Part shown: piece by piece, positions 46,355 to 56,410 of the stretch
Position numbering within the stretch: position 1 is the first letter of the stretch
Layout of the letters: the number at the start of each line of letters is the position of its first letter
Origin: Pseudomonas sp. P818
Lineage (GTDB): Bacteria > Pseudomonadota > Gammaproteobacteria > Pseudomonadales > Pseudomonadaceae
Direction: 5' to 3'
DNA length: 64,000 nucleotides
Assembly (NCBI RefSeq): GCF_000418555.1
Contig: NZ_ATKM01000019.1
Location: 62,001-126,000, forward strand
Position numbers and translations under genes: made by a program
Notes under the pieces: model-generated
Database searches by the model: none
Seen by the model: the letters and a program-made list of their open reading frames with translations, nothing else
What the model was told of the DNA's origin: nothing

Positions 46355-46606
46355 ATGAACGAACTACCACCCGCGGTACGCCAGCTGGTGCATGCCGGCC
46401 AACGCCAGGCCGCCATTGATCTGCTGAGCGAATACCTGGCAGCAGACCAGCAGGAAGCCGAACGCCGCATCGATCAGTACCTGGAGAACGATCCACCGGT
46501 TCACCTGCGCGGCGCGGGAGTCGTACGTGCCAGCCGTCTCAACGCGATGATCTGGCTGATCCTGATCATCCTGATGGCGCTAGCCGGCCTGATCTTCGCC
46601 CTGTAA
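46355..46606 (+). CDS. Small membrane protein of unknown function
   Basis: An 83-residue protein. The first 60 residues are helical (RQLVHAGQRQAAIDLLSEYL and EAERRIDQYLEND, resembling a helix pair as in L7/L12-type domains) and the C-terminus is a single membrane helix (MIWLILIILMALAGLIFAL). I chose this ATG because upstream in-frame codons add a non-conserved, basic tail. The ribosome-binding site is weak. It is divergent from the PspA block and convergent with thrC. Confidence 0.7.
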   Translation: MNELPPAVRQLVHAGQRQAAIDLLSEYLAADQQEAERRIDQYLENDPPVHLRGAGVVRASRLNAMIWLILIILMALAGLIFAL

Positions 46607-46608
46607 AC

Positions 46609-46637
46609 AAAACCGGCGCCACGAGGGCGCCGGTTTT
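46609..46637. terminator. Bidirectional terminator between the small membrane protein gene and thrC
   Basis: A perfect 12-bp stem, AAAACCGGCGCC/GGCGCCGGTTTT, around ACGAG. A/T ends on both sides suit the two converging genes. Confidence 0.9.
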
Positions 46638-46652
46638 ATCGAAGCGACAGCC

Positions 46653-48062
46653 TCAGAGCGGCTTGCCGCGATTACCGTGAGCGGCAACGAACTGCTGCAC
46701 GGTCTTCAGATCATTGGCCAGCACGGTGCAACGCTCTTCGCGCTGGAACAGATCGGCCAGGTGCGCCGGCAGCGCCGGAACGGCATCGATACCCGCCTTC
46801 TCCACCGCCTCGGGGAATTTGACCGGATGGGCGGTACCCAGCACCACCATGGGCGTGGCCAGGCTGCGACGGCACTCACGCGCGGCGCGCACGCCGATGG
46901 CGGTGTGCGGATCCAGCAGCTCGCCGCACTCCTTGTACACCTCGGTGATGGTCTCGCAGGTCTGCTCGTCGCTTACCGCCAGCGAATCGAACAGCTTGCG
47001 CGCCTCGGTCCAGCGATCTTCCTCGACGCTGAAACCGCCGCCCTGCTTGAAGCTGTCCATCAGGCTAGCGATGGCGGCGCCATTGCGGCCGTGCAGGTCG
47101 AACAGCAGGCGCTCGAAGTTGGACGAGACCATGATGTCCATCGACGGCGACAGGGTCGGGTGCAGGGTTTCCTTGACGTACTGATTGCCGCTCATGAAGC
47201 GGTGCAGGATGTCGTTGCGGTTGGTGGCGACGATCAGCTGACTTACCGGCAGGCCCATGTTGCGCGCCAGGTAGCCGGCGAAGATGTCGCCGAAGTTGCC
47301 GGTCGGCACCGAGAAGGCGATGGAACGCGCCGGCGCACCGAGCTGCAGTGCCGCGTGGAAGTAGTAGACGATCTGGGCCATGATCCGCGCCCAGTTGATC
47401 GAGTTGACCGCCACCAGACGGGTGCCCTTGAGGAAGCCCTGGTCGGCGAAGCTGGCCTTGACCATCTCCTGGCAGTCGTCGAAGTTGCCTTCGATGGCGA
47501 TGTTGTGGATGTTCTCACCGAGGATGGTGGTCATCTGCCGGCGCTGCACCTCGGACACGCGGTTGTGCGGGTGCATGATGAAGATGTCGACGTTATCGCA
47601 GGCCTTGCAACCCTCGATGGCCGCCGAGCCGGTGTCGCCGGAAGTGGCGCCCATGATCACCACGCGCTCGCCGCGCTTGGCCAGCACATGATCGAGCAGG
47701 CGACCGAGCAACTGCAGAGCGAAGTCCTTGAACGCCAGGGTCGGGCCGTGGAACAGCTCCAGCACCCACTCGTTGCCGCTGAGCTGACGCAGCGGCGCCA
47801 CGGCGTTATGAGCGAACACGCCGTAGGTTTCCTCGAGAATCTTCTTGAAATCGGCGTCGGCGATGGAGCCGGCAACGAACGGGCGCATCACCCGGAAGGC
47901 CAGCTCGTGATACGGCAAACCGGCCCAGGAAGCGATTTCCTCGACGGTGAAACGCGGCAGATTCTCCGGCACGTAGAGGCCGCCGTCACTGGCCAGGCCA
48001 GCCAGCAGCACGTCTTCGAAATTCAGGGCCGGCGCCTGGCCGCGGGTACTGATATAGCGCAT
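46653..48062 (-). CDS. thrC: Threonine synthase
   Basis: A 469-residue pyridoxal-phosphate enzyme that turns O-phosphohomoserine into threonine. N-terminal MRYISTRGQ, the Lys that binds the cofactor in GPTLAFKDFALQ and the phosphate-binding GATSGDTGSAAIEG are all present. Length is that of the proteobacterial (class II) enzyme. It follows hom, which supplies its pathway, across a 92-base spacer of heptamer repeats. Confidence 0.98.
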   Translation of the reverse strand: MRYISTRGQAPALNFEDVLLAGLASDGGLYVPENLPRFTVEEIASWAGLPYHELAFRVMRPFVAGSIADADFKKILEETYGVFAHNAVAPLRQLSGNEWVLELFHGPTLAFKDFALQLLGRLLDHVLAKRGERVVIMGATSGDTGSAAIEGCKACDNVDIFIMHPHNRVSEVQRRQMTTILGENIHNIAIEGNFDDCQEMVKASFADQGFLKGTRLVAVNSINWARIMAQIVYYFHAALQLGAPARSIAFSVPTGNFGDIFAGYLARNMGLPVSQLIVATNRNDILHRFMSGNQYVKETLHPTLSPSMDIMVSSNFERLLFDLHGRNGAAIASLMDSFKQGGGFSVEEDRWTEARKLFDSLAVSDEQTCETITEVYKECGELLDPHTAIGVRAARECRRSLATPMVVLGTAHPVKFPEAVEKAGIDAVPALPAHLADLFQREERCTVLANDLKTVQQFVAAHGNRGKPL

Positions 48063-48082
48063 TGTTCAAAACCTTCGGTTTT

Positions 48083-48148
48083 GGCCTCAGGCCTCAGGCC
48101 TCAGGCCTCAGGCAAATTCGCCTGCGGCCTGTAGCCTGCAGCCTGCAG
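48083..48148. repeat. Heptamer tandem repeats between hom and thrC
   Basis: Four perfect copies of GGCCTCA (48083-48110), then, after ten bases, about four more heptamers of a related kind (CCTGCGG, CCTGTAG, CCTGCAG, CCTGCAG; 48121-48148). Slipped-strand copy-number change would alter the spacing between the two genes. Confidence 0.8.
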
Positions 48149-48154
48149 CCCGAG

Positions 48155-49459
48155 TTAGTTGAGCTGTTCGACGCGCAGACGCATGACCGGCGAGGTCACG
48201 CCATCCAGCGCTTCCATGGCGGCAATGGCCTCGATGATACGCGCCTCGACCACACGATGGGTGACGAGGATCATCGGCACCAGGCCGTCCTGCTCCTCGG
48301 CTTCCTTCTGCATGATCGACTCGATGTTGATGCCGCGCTCGGACAGGATGCTCGCCACCTGAGCCAGCACACCCGGATGATCCTTGGCCTGGATGCGCAG
48401 GTAGTAGGCGCTCTCGCATTGCTCGATCGGCAGGATCGGGTGATCGGACAACGAGTCCGGCTGGAAGGCCAGGTGTGGCACGCGATTGGTCGGGTCGGTG
48501 GTCAGCGCACGCACCACGTCCACCAGGTCGGCCACCACGGCCGAGGCGGTCGGCTCCATACCGGCACCCGCGCCGTAATACAGGGTGCTGCCAACCGCAT
48601 CGCCGTTGACCATCACTGCGTTCATTACGCCATTGACGTTGGCGATGAGGCGGTCAGCCGGAATCAGCGTCGGATGCACGCGCAGCTCAATACCGGCATC
48701 GGTACGACGAGCCACACCCAGGTGCTTGATGCGATAGCCCAACGCCTCGGCGTAGTTCACGTCAGCCGTGGTCAGCTTGGTGATGCCTTCGGTGTAGGCC
48801 TTATCGAACTGCAGCGGAATGCCGAAGGCGATGGACGCCAGGATGGTCAGCTTGTGCGCGGCATCGATGCCCTCGACGTCGAAAGTCGGATCGGCCTCGG
48901 CGTAACCCAGCGCCTGCGCTTCCTTGAGCACCTCCTCGAAGGCACGGCCCTTCTCGCGCATCTCGGTGAGGATGAAGTTGCCGGTGCCGTTGATGATGCC
49001 GGCCAGCCAGTTGATGCGGTTGGCAGACAGACCTTCGCGAATGGCCTTGATCACCGGGATACCGCCAGCGACGGCCGCTTCGAAAGCGACGATAACGCCC
49101 TTCTCGCGCGCCTTGGCGAAGATCTCGTTGCCGTGCACGGCAATCAGCGCCTTGTTCGCCGTAACCACGTGCTTGCCATTGTCGATGGCCTTGAGCACCA
49201 GCTCCTTGGCCAGGGTGTAGCCGCCGATCAGCTCGATGACGATGTCGATCTCGGGGTTGTTGACCAGCTCGAATACATCGCTGGTCATGGCAATGCCGGT
49301 GGTGTCGTACTGCGGCTTGGGCGAGCGAATGGCGATCTGGGCAATCTCGATGCCGCGACCGGCGCGCCGAGTAATCTCCTCGGCATTGCGCTTGAGTACA
49401 TTCAACGTACCGCCACCGACGGTGCCCAACCCACAGATGCCCACTTTGACCGGCTTCAC
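48155..49459 (-). CDS. hom: Homoserine dehydrogenase
   Basis: A 434-residue NAD(P)-dependent enzyme that reduces aspartate semialdehyde to homoserine for threonine and methionine. The Rossmann motif is KVGICGLGTVGGGT, followed by the catalytic core (GIDAAHKLTILASIAFG) and a C-terminal ACT domain (YYLRIQAKDHPGVLAQVASI) for feedback by threonine. I start at GTG (MKPVKVG) because GGGGA lies seven bases ahead; a TTG two codons earlier is too close to that site. Just upstream lies a near-perfect 22-base hairpin (about 49491-49512). Confidence 0.97.
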   Translation of the reverse strand: MKPVKVGICGLGTVGGGTLNVLKRNAEEITRRAGRGIEIAQIAIRSPKPQYDTTGIAMTSDVFELVNNPEIDIVIELIGGYTLAKELVLKAIDNGKHVVTANKALIAVHGNEIFAKAREKGVIVAFEAAVAGGIPVIKAIREGLSANRINWLAGIINGTGNFILTEMREKGRAFEEVLKEAQALGYAEADPTFDVEGIDAAHKLTILASIAFGIPLQFDKAYTEGITKLTTADVNYAEALGYRIKHLGVARRTDAGIELRVHPTLIPADRLIANVNGVMNAVMVNGDAVGSTLYYGAGAGMEPTASAVVADLVDVVRALTTDPTNRVPHLAFQPDSLSDHPILPIEQCESAYYLRIQAKDHPGVLAQVASILSERGINIESIMQKEAEEQDGLVPMILVTHRVVEARIIEAIAAMEALDGVTSPVMRLRVEQLN

Positions 49460-49566
49460 ACTCAATTCCCCATCAGCACTGCACGAAACGGCCGGAGCAT
49501 GCCCCGGCCGCAGATAAAGAGCCGCACCTTACGAAGCGGCTGTTTGTTAGTCAATCCACAGCTCAC

Positions 49567-49822
49567 AGAACCTTTTCACGAGCTCGCGAGCTAGAGCTAT
49601 GCAAGGCGCAACGACCAGCGGGAGTAACAGCCGAAGGCTGGCCCGAAGGGCGAGCGCCAGCGAGTCAAACAGGCGAGGAAGCGCAGTTTACGAGCTGTAA
49701 ATGAGCATTACTCGCTTCGCTCACCCTTTCGGGCCGCACTGAAGTGCGTTAGCCGCAAGCGGCTTTCCGAGCCTGTTTTTAACGCAGCAGAGCCGACGCG
49801 CAGCAGGTCGTGGACAGGTTCT
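49567..49822. repeat. 256-bp palindromic, MITE-like element
   Basis: Terminal inverted repeats match at 13 of 15 bases: AGAACCTTTTCACGA at the left and the complement of TCGTGGACAGGTTCT at the right. Inside are nested inverted pairs: AAACAGGC (49667) with GCCTGTTT (49771), and GGCCCGAAGGG (49640) with CCCTTTCGGGCC (49724). No open frame of note and no clear target duplication. Its right end coincides with the first bases of the dsbC stop codon. Confidence 0.7.
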
Positions 49823-50547
49823 TAGTTAGACTCCAGGGCAATCTTGGCTAGCTGCGGCGCCGGCTGATAGCCCGGAATCATCTTGCCGTTGGCCAGCACG
49901 ATGGCCGGCGTACCGTTGACCCCGATCATCTGGCCCAGCTGATACTGCTTGGCCACCGGATTGTCACAGGTCGCATCGGCGACGCTCTGGCGGGTCTTGG
50001 CGCGGTTCATGGCCTCCTGCTGATCCTTGGCGCACCAGACGCTGACCAGCTCCTTAGCTGCCGGGCTGTTCAGCCCCTGGCGCGGGAAAGCGACATAACG
50101 CACTTCCACGCCCAGACGGTTGAGCTCCGGCACTTCGCTGTGCAGCTTCTGGCAATAGCCGCAGTCGGTATCGGTGAACACGGTGATATGGGTCTTCGGT
50201 GCCTTTGGCGCGAACACCACCATCTCCTTGGCCGGAATGGCGTTGATCTGCTTGGCTACCGCGCGGCTTTCTTCGATCTCGGTCAGGTTGACGGCCTTGC
50301 CATCCTTGACCTGGAACAGGTAGCCCTGCAGCAGGAACTGGCCATCTGCGCTGGTATAAAGCTGGCGACCACCTTCCAGCTGCACCTGATAGATACCGCT
50401 CATCGGACTCTCGGCGATAGCCTCGATCGGCAGACTGGCGTCGAGCGACTTCAGCGACTGGCGGATGGCCTGATCGGGATCGGCAGCCAGCGTGACGCTA
50501 CTGCCCAGCGTGAGCGCCAGGGCAATGGAAAAACGGGTCAGGGACAT
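49822..50547 (-). CDS. dsbC: Thiol:disulfide interchange protein DsbC
   Basis: A 241-residue periplasmic disulfide isomerase. A signal peptide (cleavage likely after TLAA) is followed by a dimerisation domain (about 25-85) and a thioredoxin fold with the active site DCGYCQKLH. The start at 50547 has AGGAG six bases ahead; a GTG two codons earlier is less likely. It sits downstream of xerD, as in other pseudomonads. A MITE-like element begins at its stop codon and separates it from hom. Confidence 0.96.
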   Translation of the reverse strand: MSLTRFSIALALTLGSSVTLAADPDQAIRQSLKSLDASLPIEAIAESPMSGIYQVQLEGGRQLYTSADGQFLLQGYLFQVKDGKAVNLTEIEESRAVAKQINAIPAKEMVVFAPKAPKTHITVFTDTDCGYCQKLHSEVPELNRLGVEVRYVAFPRQGLNSPAAKELVSVWCAKDQQEAMNRAKTRQSVADATCDNPVAKQYQLGQMIGVNGTPAIVLANGKMIPGYQPAPQLAKIALESN

Positions 50548-50639
50548 GAACACTCCTGTCGAACGACGGACCGGTGAAAATCGCTACAGCCTACCACAGA
50601 TGGTGCACCAGGCAGCCGGTGCGCTACCGGACGGCGCAG

Positions 50640-51536
50640 TCAGCCGCGCGGATGGTGCTGCGCATGCAATTCCTGCAGGCGGGCGCGAGCGATATGGGTA
50701 TAGATCTGCGTGGTAGACAGGTCGCTGTGGCCCAGCAGCATCTGCACCACGCGCAGGTCGGCGCCATGATTGAGCAGGTGCGTGGCGAAGGCATGGCGCA
50801 AGGTGTGCGGCGACAGCGCCTTGCTGATACCGGCGACCCGCGCCTGATGCTTGATGCGATGCCAGAAGGTCTGCCGGGTCATCTGCTCGCCGCGCAGACT
50901 GGGAAACAATACATCGCTGGGTTTACCGCCCAGCAACAACGGGCGCGCCTCGCGCATGTAGCGCTCGATCCAGGCGATGGCCTCCTCGCCCAGCGGCACC
51001 AGACGCTCCTTGCTGCCCTTGCCGAACACCCGCAACACACCCTGACGCAGGTTGACCTGCTCCAGCGTCAGACCCACCAGCTCGCTGACGCGCAAGCCGC
51101 AGGCATACAGCACTTCGAGCATGGCGCGATCACGCAGGCCAATGGGGTCATCCAGGTCCGGCGCCTGCAGCAGCGCCTCGACATCCGCTTCGGACAACGA
51201 CTTGGGCAGTGGGCGCCCGATCTGCGGCAATTCGACCTGCAAGGTCGGGTCTTCGCTGATCAGCATTTCACGCAGCAGGAAACGGTAGAAACCGCGAACC
51301 CCCGAGAGAAAGCGCGCCGTGGAGCGCGCCTGATAACCCTGCTCGAGCCGCCAGGCCAGGTGATCGAGAATGGCATCGCGACCAATGTGCTGCAGCGCCA
51401 GGCCACGCGCATCGAGCCAGGCATTGAAGTGCTCCAGATCGCTGCGGTAGGCAGCCTGAGTGTGGGCGGAGAGGCCCTTTTCCAGCCACAGCGCATCGAG
51501 AAAGCGCTCTATAAGAGGGTGAGTCAGGGTGGGCAT
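50640..51536 (-). CDS. xerD: Site-specific tyrosine recombinase XerD
   Basis: A 298-residue recombinase that with XerC resolves chromosome dimers at dif under FtsK control. The N-terminal SAM-like domain (about 1-100) is followed by the catalytic domain with Arg in ACGLRVSELVGL, HTLRHAFATHLL, LLGHSDLSTTQIYTH and the nucleophile Tyr in that last motif. The start (MPTLTHPLIERFLD) gives exactly the E. coli length. The gene is housekeeping and not part of a mobile element. Confidence 0.97.
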   Translation of the reverse strand: MPTLTHPLIERFLDALWLEKGLSAHTQAAYRSDLEHFNAWLDARGLALQHIGRDAILDHLAWRLEQGYQARSTARFLSGVRGFYRFLLREMLISEDPTLQVELPQIGRPLPKSLSEADVEALLQAPDLDDPIGLRDRAMLEVLYACGLRVSELVGLTLEQVNLRQGVLRVFGKGSKERLVPLGEEAIAWIERYMREARPLLLGGKPSDVLFPSLRGEQMTRQTFWHRIKHQARVAGISKALSPHTLRHAFATHLLNHGADLRVVQMLLGHSDLSTTQIYTHIARARLQELHAQHHPRG

Positions 51537-51767
51537 CGATTGACCTTCGGCGGCACGAGCAGCAAGTGTTCCACAGCGCATCGCTCGCGCACCAGTACAG
51601 CAACTCGCCACTCTCGGTGTGAATGGAAGAAACAACACAGTTTGGGGCTGTGCAAAAACGCCTCGACTCACAACCCGGCGCAGCAGGAAACCCTGCCTTT
51701 GGTTGGGTGACAGCCAACGACCTGCAGCAGATGATTCCACCATGCCATCACCCACCGGTAGACCTTC

Positions 51768-52448
51768 ATGTCCCAACACGTAAATTCGCGACTTGGCCAG
51801 ATTCTGATCAACAAGGGACTGATTACCAACGCACAACTGGATGCGGCGATCAAGGTACAACTGACCAGCCACAAACGCCTCGGCGAGGTGCTCGTAGAGC
51901 AAGGCCTGCTCACCCAGAAGCAACTGAGCAAGGCGCTGAAGAAACAGAGCAACCTGCGCCTGGCAGCCACTTTGGTGGCAGCCCTGATGACGCCCTTCCA
52001 GATGGCCAGTGCCGATATCCAGCGACTACAACCGCCAAGCACCATCAGCCAGGACGAAACACCCCGTGGCATGCAGTCGCTCAGCGATAGCGAAATGAGC
52101 TCGGTCAGCGCCCAGGGCCTGGATGACGCCCTGCAAGGCTTGCTGCTGCGCGCAGAAAGCGGTGATGATCTGGGCACGATCAAACAACTGGCCAAGCTGG
52201 TGATGCCGGCGCTCGACAACCTGGATGCCGAGACCAGCCTGCGCGACGTGCGCTATGACACCGGCAAGCTGCGCTCGACGCTGAACAACGACGGCTCGCT
52301 CAACGTCAACCTGCCCAGCTCCATCGGCGAGCTTAGCTTCGACAATATTCGCATCAAGGATGCGCCGGCCGGCCAGAGCTTCGGCAACCTGAGCCTGCAC
52401 AACATCGATCTGTCGCAGGCCAGTCTGAAAATCAGCCTGCGCCCCTGA
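51768..52448 (+). CDS. Stand-alone MshEN-type protein, candidate c-di-GMP receptor
   Basis: A 226-residue protein. The N-terminus carries two 24-residue motifs (8-31 and 37-60) separated by exactly five residues; each begins RLG, has a Gly at position 10, hydrophobic residues at 6, 7, 11 and 12, Leu at 17 and a final Gln. This is the MshEN c-di-GMP-binding pattern of type II secretion and pilus ATPases, but no ATPase domain follows. Residues 63-82 are hydrophobic (ATLVAALMTPFQMASA). Then comes SLSDSEMSSVSAQG (about 99-112), like a motif of secreted or filamentous surface proteins, and a polar tail. The 231-base gap after xerD shows no gene. Confidence 0.75.
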   Translation: MSQHVNSRLGQILINKGLITNAQLDAAIKVQLTSHKRLGEVLVEQGLLTQKQLSKALKKQSNLRLAATLVAALMTPFQMASADIQRLQPPSTISQDETPRGMQSLSDSEMSSVSAQGLDDALQGLLLRAESGDDLGTIKQLAKLVMPALDNLDAETSLRDVRYDTGKLRSTLNNDGSLNVNLPSSIGELSFDNIRIKDAPAGQSFGNLSLHNIDLSQASLKISLRP

Positions 52449-52454
52449 GGCGTC

Positions 52455-52883
52455 TCACTCAGCAAAGCCCGGCAGCACCGGCACGGGCTTTTGCCGATCA
52501 TCGACGGCGACGAAACTGAAGCTGCCGCTGATCGCCCGCTCGCGCCCTTCCTGATAAAGCCCCTCGACGAACACCTCGACCTCCACCTTGAGGCTGGTAT
52601 TGCCGACCTTGATCACGCGCCCGATCAGCTCGACGATAGAGCCGGCCGGTATCGCATGCTTGAAGTCGATGCGATCGCTGGACACCGTCACCAGCGGCAG
52701 GCGGCAGAAGCGCGTTGCGGCAATGAATGACACCTCGTCCATCCAGGCCAGCGCCGTACCGCCGAACAGGGTGTTGTGGTGATTGGTGGTCGGTGGAAAC
52801 ACCGCCTTGGTCACGCGGGTTTCCGACAGCGCGATGCGCCGCTGAATCTCTTGCTCTCTTGGAGTCATGCCACTACTACTCAT
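52455..52883 (-). CDS. Acyl-CoA thioesterase, YciA-like hotdog fold
   Basis: A 142-residue hotdog-fold thioesterase. VFPPTTNHHNTLFGGTALAWMDE is the family's active-site helix with the conserved Asn and Asp (quoted in part: NHHNTLFGGTALAWMDE). A later DFKHAIPAGS and GSFSFVAVDD follow. It should hydrolyse acyl-CoAs in the cytoplasm; chain-length preference is unknown. It lies downstream of the rplS terminator. Confidence 0.92.
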   Translation of the reverse strand: MSSSGMTPREQEIQRRIALSETRVTKAVFPPTTNHHNTLFGGTALAWMDEVSFIAATRFCRLPLVTVSSDRIDFKHAIPAGSIVELIGRVIKVGNTSLKVEVEVFVEGLYQEGRERAISGSFSFVAVDDRQKPVPVLPGFAE

Positions 52884-52904
52884 GATTACTGGCCGCCAGA
52901 AACG

Positions 52905-52932
52905 AAAAAAGCAGCCCGTAGGCTGCTTTTTT
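52905..52932 (-). terminator. Rho-independent terminator after rplS
   Basis: A perfect 12-bp stem AAAAAAGCAGCC/GGCTGCTTTTTT around CGTA, just beyond the rplS stop codon. Confidence 0.95.
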
Positions 52933-52949
52933 CAGAGAAGCGTCCGAAC

Positions 52950-53300
52950 TTAGGACAGCTTTTCCTTGATGCGCGCGGCTTTGCCGGACAGGTCGCGCAG
53001 GTAGTACAGCTTGGCCTTGCGCACGTCACCGCGACGCTTGACGCTCAGGCTGTCGACCAGCGGCGAGTAGGTCTGGAAGGTACGCTCGACGCCAACACCG
53101 CTGGAGATCTTGCGCACGGTGAAGGCGCTGTTCAGGCCGCGGTTACGCTTGGCGATAACGACGCCTTCGAAGGCCTGCAGACGCTGACGGTCGCCTTCCT
53201 TCACTTTCACTTGCACGACAACGGTGTCGCCCGGGGCGAAAGTCGGGATTTCTTTGTTCATCTGCTCGGCTTCGAGCATCTGGATAATCTTGTTGGTCAT
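52950..53300 (-). CDS. rplS: 50S ribosomal protein L19
   Basis: A 116-residue ribosomal protein at the 30S-50S interface. Typical stretches are PTFAPGDTVVVQVKVKEGDR and FQTYSPLVDSLSVKRRGDVR. It closes the rpsP-rimM-trmD-rplS operon. Confidence 0.98.
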   Translation of the reverse strand: MTNKIIQMLEAEQMNKEIPTFAPGDTVVVQVKVKEGDRQRLQAFEGVVIAKRNRGLNSAFTVRKISSGVGVERTFQTYSPLVDSLSVKRRGDVRKAKLYYLRDLSGKAARIKEKLS

Positions 53301-53342
53301 GCTGCGCTCCTAAGACAAGCCTCCCGGCCTGCCATCGATACG

Positions 53343-54086
53343 TTAACTATCGTCCCGCTGGCGGATGTATTCCTCCAGCAGCTTCTTCTCTTCTCCAGAA
53401 AGCGAGCGGCTATCCAGAAGATCAGCGCGACGTTCCCAGGTCCGACCAAGGGACTGCTGCAAACGCCAGCGCCGGATGTGTTCGTGGTTGCCACTACGCA
53501 ACACTTCGGGAACACGTTTATCCGCATACACCTCCGGGCGGGTGTAGTGCGGGCAGTCGAGCAGGCCATCCGTAAAGGAATCCTCCTCGGCCGAATCGGC
53601 ATGACCCAATGCACCAGGCAAAAGGCGCGTTACCGCATCGATCAGCACCATGGCCGGCAGCTCACCGCCGGACAGGACGTAGTCGCCAATCGACCATTCC
53701 TCATCGACATGCGTCTCGATGAAACGCTCGTCGATGCCTTCATAACGACCGGCGATCAGGATCAGTGCATCCTCCTGCGCCAGCTCGCGGACCGCAGCCT
53801 GATTCAGGCGGCGCCCCTGCGGCGACAGGTAGATCACCTTCGCCATCTCTCCCGCGGCCTGCCTGGCGCTGGCCAGGGCATCCTCGAGAGGCTTGATCTT
53901 CATCACCATTCCCGGACCACCGCCGAAGGGGCGGTCATCCACCGTGTGGTGACGATCCGTCGTGTAGTCCCGCGGGTTCCAGCAATTGAGCTTGAGCAGC
54001 TCCTGCCTGACCGCACGACTGGTGATGCCGTACTCGCCGATGGCGGCGAACATTTCCGGGAACAGGGTAATGACTTCTACGCGCAT
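53343..54086 (-). CDS. trmD: tRNA (guanine-N1)-methyltransferase
   Basis: A 247-residue trefoil-knot methyltransferase that makes m1G37 in tRNAs and prevents +1 frameshifting. RPFGGGPGMVMK, AGRYEGIDERF and the knot sequence YVLSGGELPAMVLIDAVTRL are present. The start MRVEVITLFPEM is the family's usual one and lies five bases after the rimM stop. Confidence 0.98.
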   Translation of the reverse strand: MRVEVITLFPEMFAAIGEYGITSRAVRQELLKLNCWNPRDYTTDRHHTVDDRPFGGGPGMVMKIKPLEDALASARQAAGEMAKVIYLSPQGRRLNQAAVRELAQEDALILIAGRYEGIDERFIETHVDEEWSIGDYVLSGGELPAMVLIDAVTRLLPGALGHADSAEEDSFTDGLLDCPHYTRPEVYADKRVPEVLRSGNHEHIRRWRLQQSLGRTWERRADLLDSRSLSGEEKKLLEEYIRQRDDS

Positions 54087-54091
54087 GAGCC

Positions 54092-54628
54092 TTAGAAATC
54101 CGCATCCCAGTCGACCCGCATCTCGCCAGCTGCCAGATCGATCGAAAGCACGCACTGATCCGTGTAGGGCAGCAAGCGCTCGCGATCATCCAGGCTGCCT
54201 GCGCAAGCCTTGACCACCATCACATCATTGGCACCGGTCTCGAACAGATGGTCGACCACACCGAGCAACTGCCCCGCCTGATCGATGACCTTCAAGCCCT
54301 GCAACTGGTACCAGTAGAACTCGCCCTCTTCCAGGTCCGGCAGCTCGCTGCGCGCTACGCAGATCTCGAAACCGGCGTAGGTACGCGCAATTTCGCGATC
54401 ATCCAGACCTTTCAGTTTGGCTACCAGCACCTTGCCTTGCAGGCGGCCGCTGGCCAGCTCCACTTTCTTTACCTCACCGTCACGCCTGAGCGTCCAGTTT
54501 TGGTAATCGAGCACGTTATCGATGGGATCGGTAAAGGAGTAAACCTTCACTTCCCCCCTGACGCCGTGCACCGAAACAATCTTGCCGAGAACGATCAGAT
54601 CCTCGGCGACGGCCGGCGTCGTACTCAT
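54092..54628 (-). CDS. rimM: Ribosome maturation factor RimM
   Basis: A 178-residue 30S assembly factor that binds S19. LGKIVSVHGVRGEVKVYSFTD opens the N-terminal RimM domain and EFYWYQLQGLKVID opens the C-terminal PRC-barrel (quoted in part: EGEFYWYQLQGLKV). Located between rpsP and trmD as usual. Confidence 0.98.
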   Translation of the reverse strand: MSTTPAVAEDLIVLGKIVSVHGVRGEVKVYSFTDPIDNVLDYQNWTLRRDGEVKKVELASGRLQGKVLVAKLKGLDDREIARTYAGFEICVARSELPDLEEGEFYWYQLQGLKVIDQAGQLLGVVDHLFETGANDVMVVKACAGSLDDRERLLPYTDQCVLSIDLAAGEMRVDWDADF

Positions 54629-54637
54629 AGAAGATGC

Positions 54638-54889
54638 TTAGGCAGCAGCCTTGGCAGCTTCCTTGAGCAGCTGAGCAACACGCTCAGACGGCTGAGCGCC
54701 CTGGCCCAGCCAGTAGGTCGCACGCTCTTGGTCAACGGACAGACGCACTTCGCCACCGGCAGCGATCGGGTTGAAGAAACCGATACGCTCAACGAAACGA
54801 CCATCGCGCGCGTTGCGGCTGTTGGTCACGGTCAGGTGGTAGAAGGGGCGCTTTTTGGAGCCGCCACGAGCAAGACGGATGGTTACCAT
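54638..54889 (-). CDS. rpsP: 30S ribosomal protein S16
   Basis: An 83-residue ribosomal protein. It begins MVTIRLARGGSKKRPFYHL and contains RFVERIGFFNP. An in-frame ATG 39 bases upstream is not used by the family. First gene of its operon. Confidence 0.98.
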   Translation of the reverse strand: MVTIRLARGGSKKRPFYHLTVTNSRNARDGRFVERIGFFNPIAAGGEVRLSVDQERATYWLGQGAQPSERVAQLLKEAAKAAA

Positions 54890-54933
54890 GTGAACATCGT
54901 TCCTATAGTCGGTGCTAACTTGAGGCACACATT

Positions 54934-54960
54934 AAAAATGGGCCTAGGCCCGAAAGGCCG
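54934..54960 (-). terminator. Possible terminator between ffh and rpsP
   Basis: On the minus strand the 12-bp palindrome GGGCCTAGGCCC (54940-54951) is followed by ATTTTTA, about 75 bases after the ffh stop. The stem has almost no loop as a simple palindrome, but GGCCTTTCGGGCC next to it could fold instead. Confidence 0.4.
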
Positions 54961-55030
54961 CATATTTTAAGGATTATGCGGCGGTTTGCAAATCTCTTTT
55001 TCCGCCCGGCCATCGACCGGGGCGCAGGCC

Positions 55031-56410
<1,380 letters not shown>

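Noticed and set aside
50640..51536. The tyrosine recombinase as sign of an integrated mobile element
   Set aside because: It is XerD by length, motifs and position next to dsbC; no att-like repeats or phage genes are near.
51537..51923. A 129-residue N-terminal extension of XerD
   Set aside because: It overlaps the opposite-strand MshEN gene and makes XerD far longer than the 298 residues of the family.
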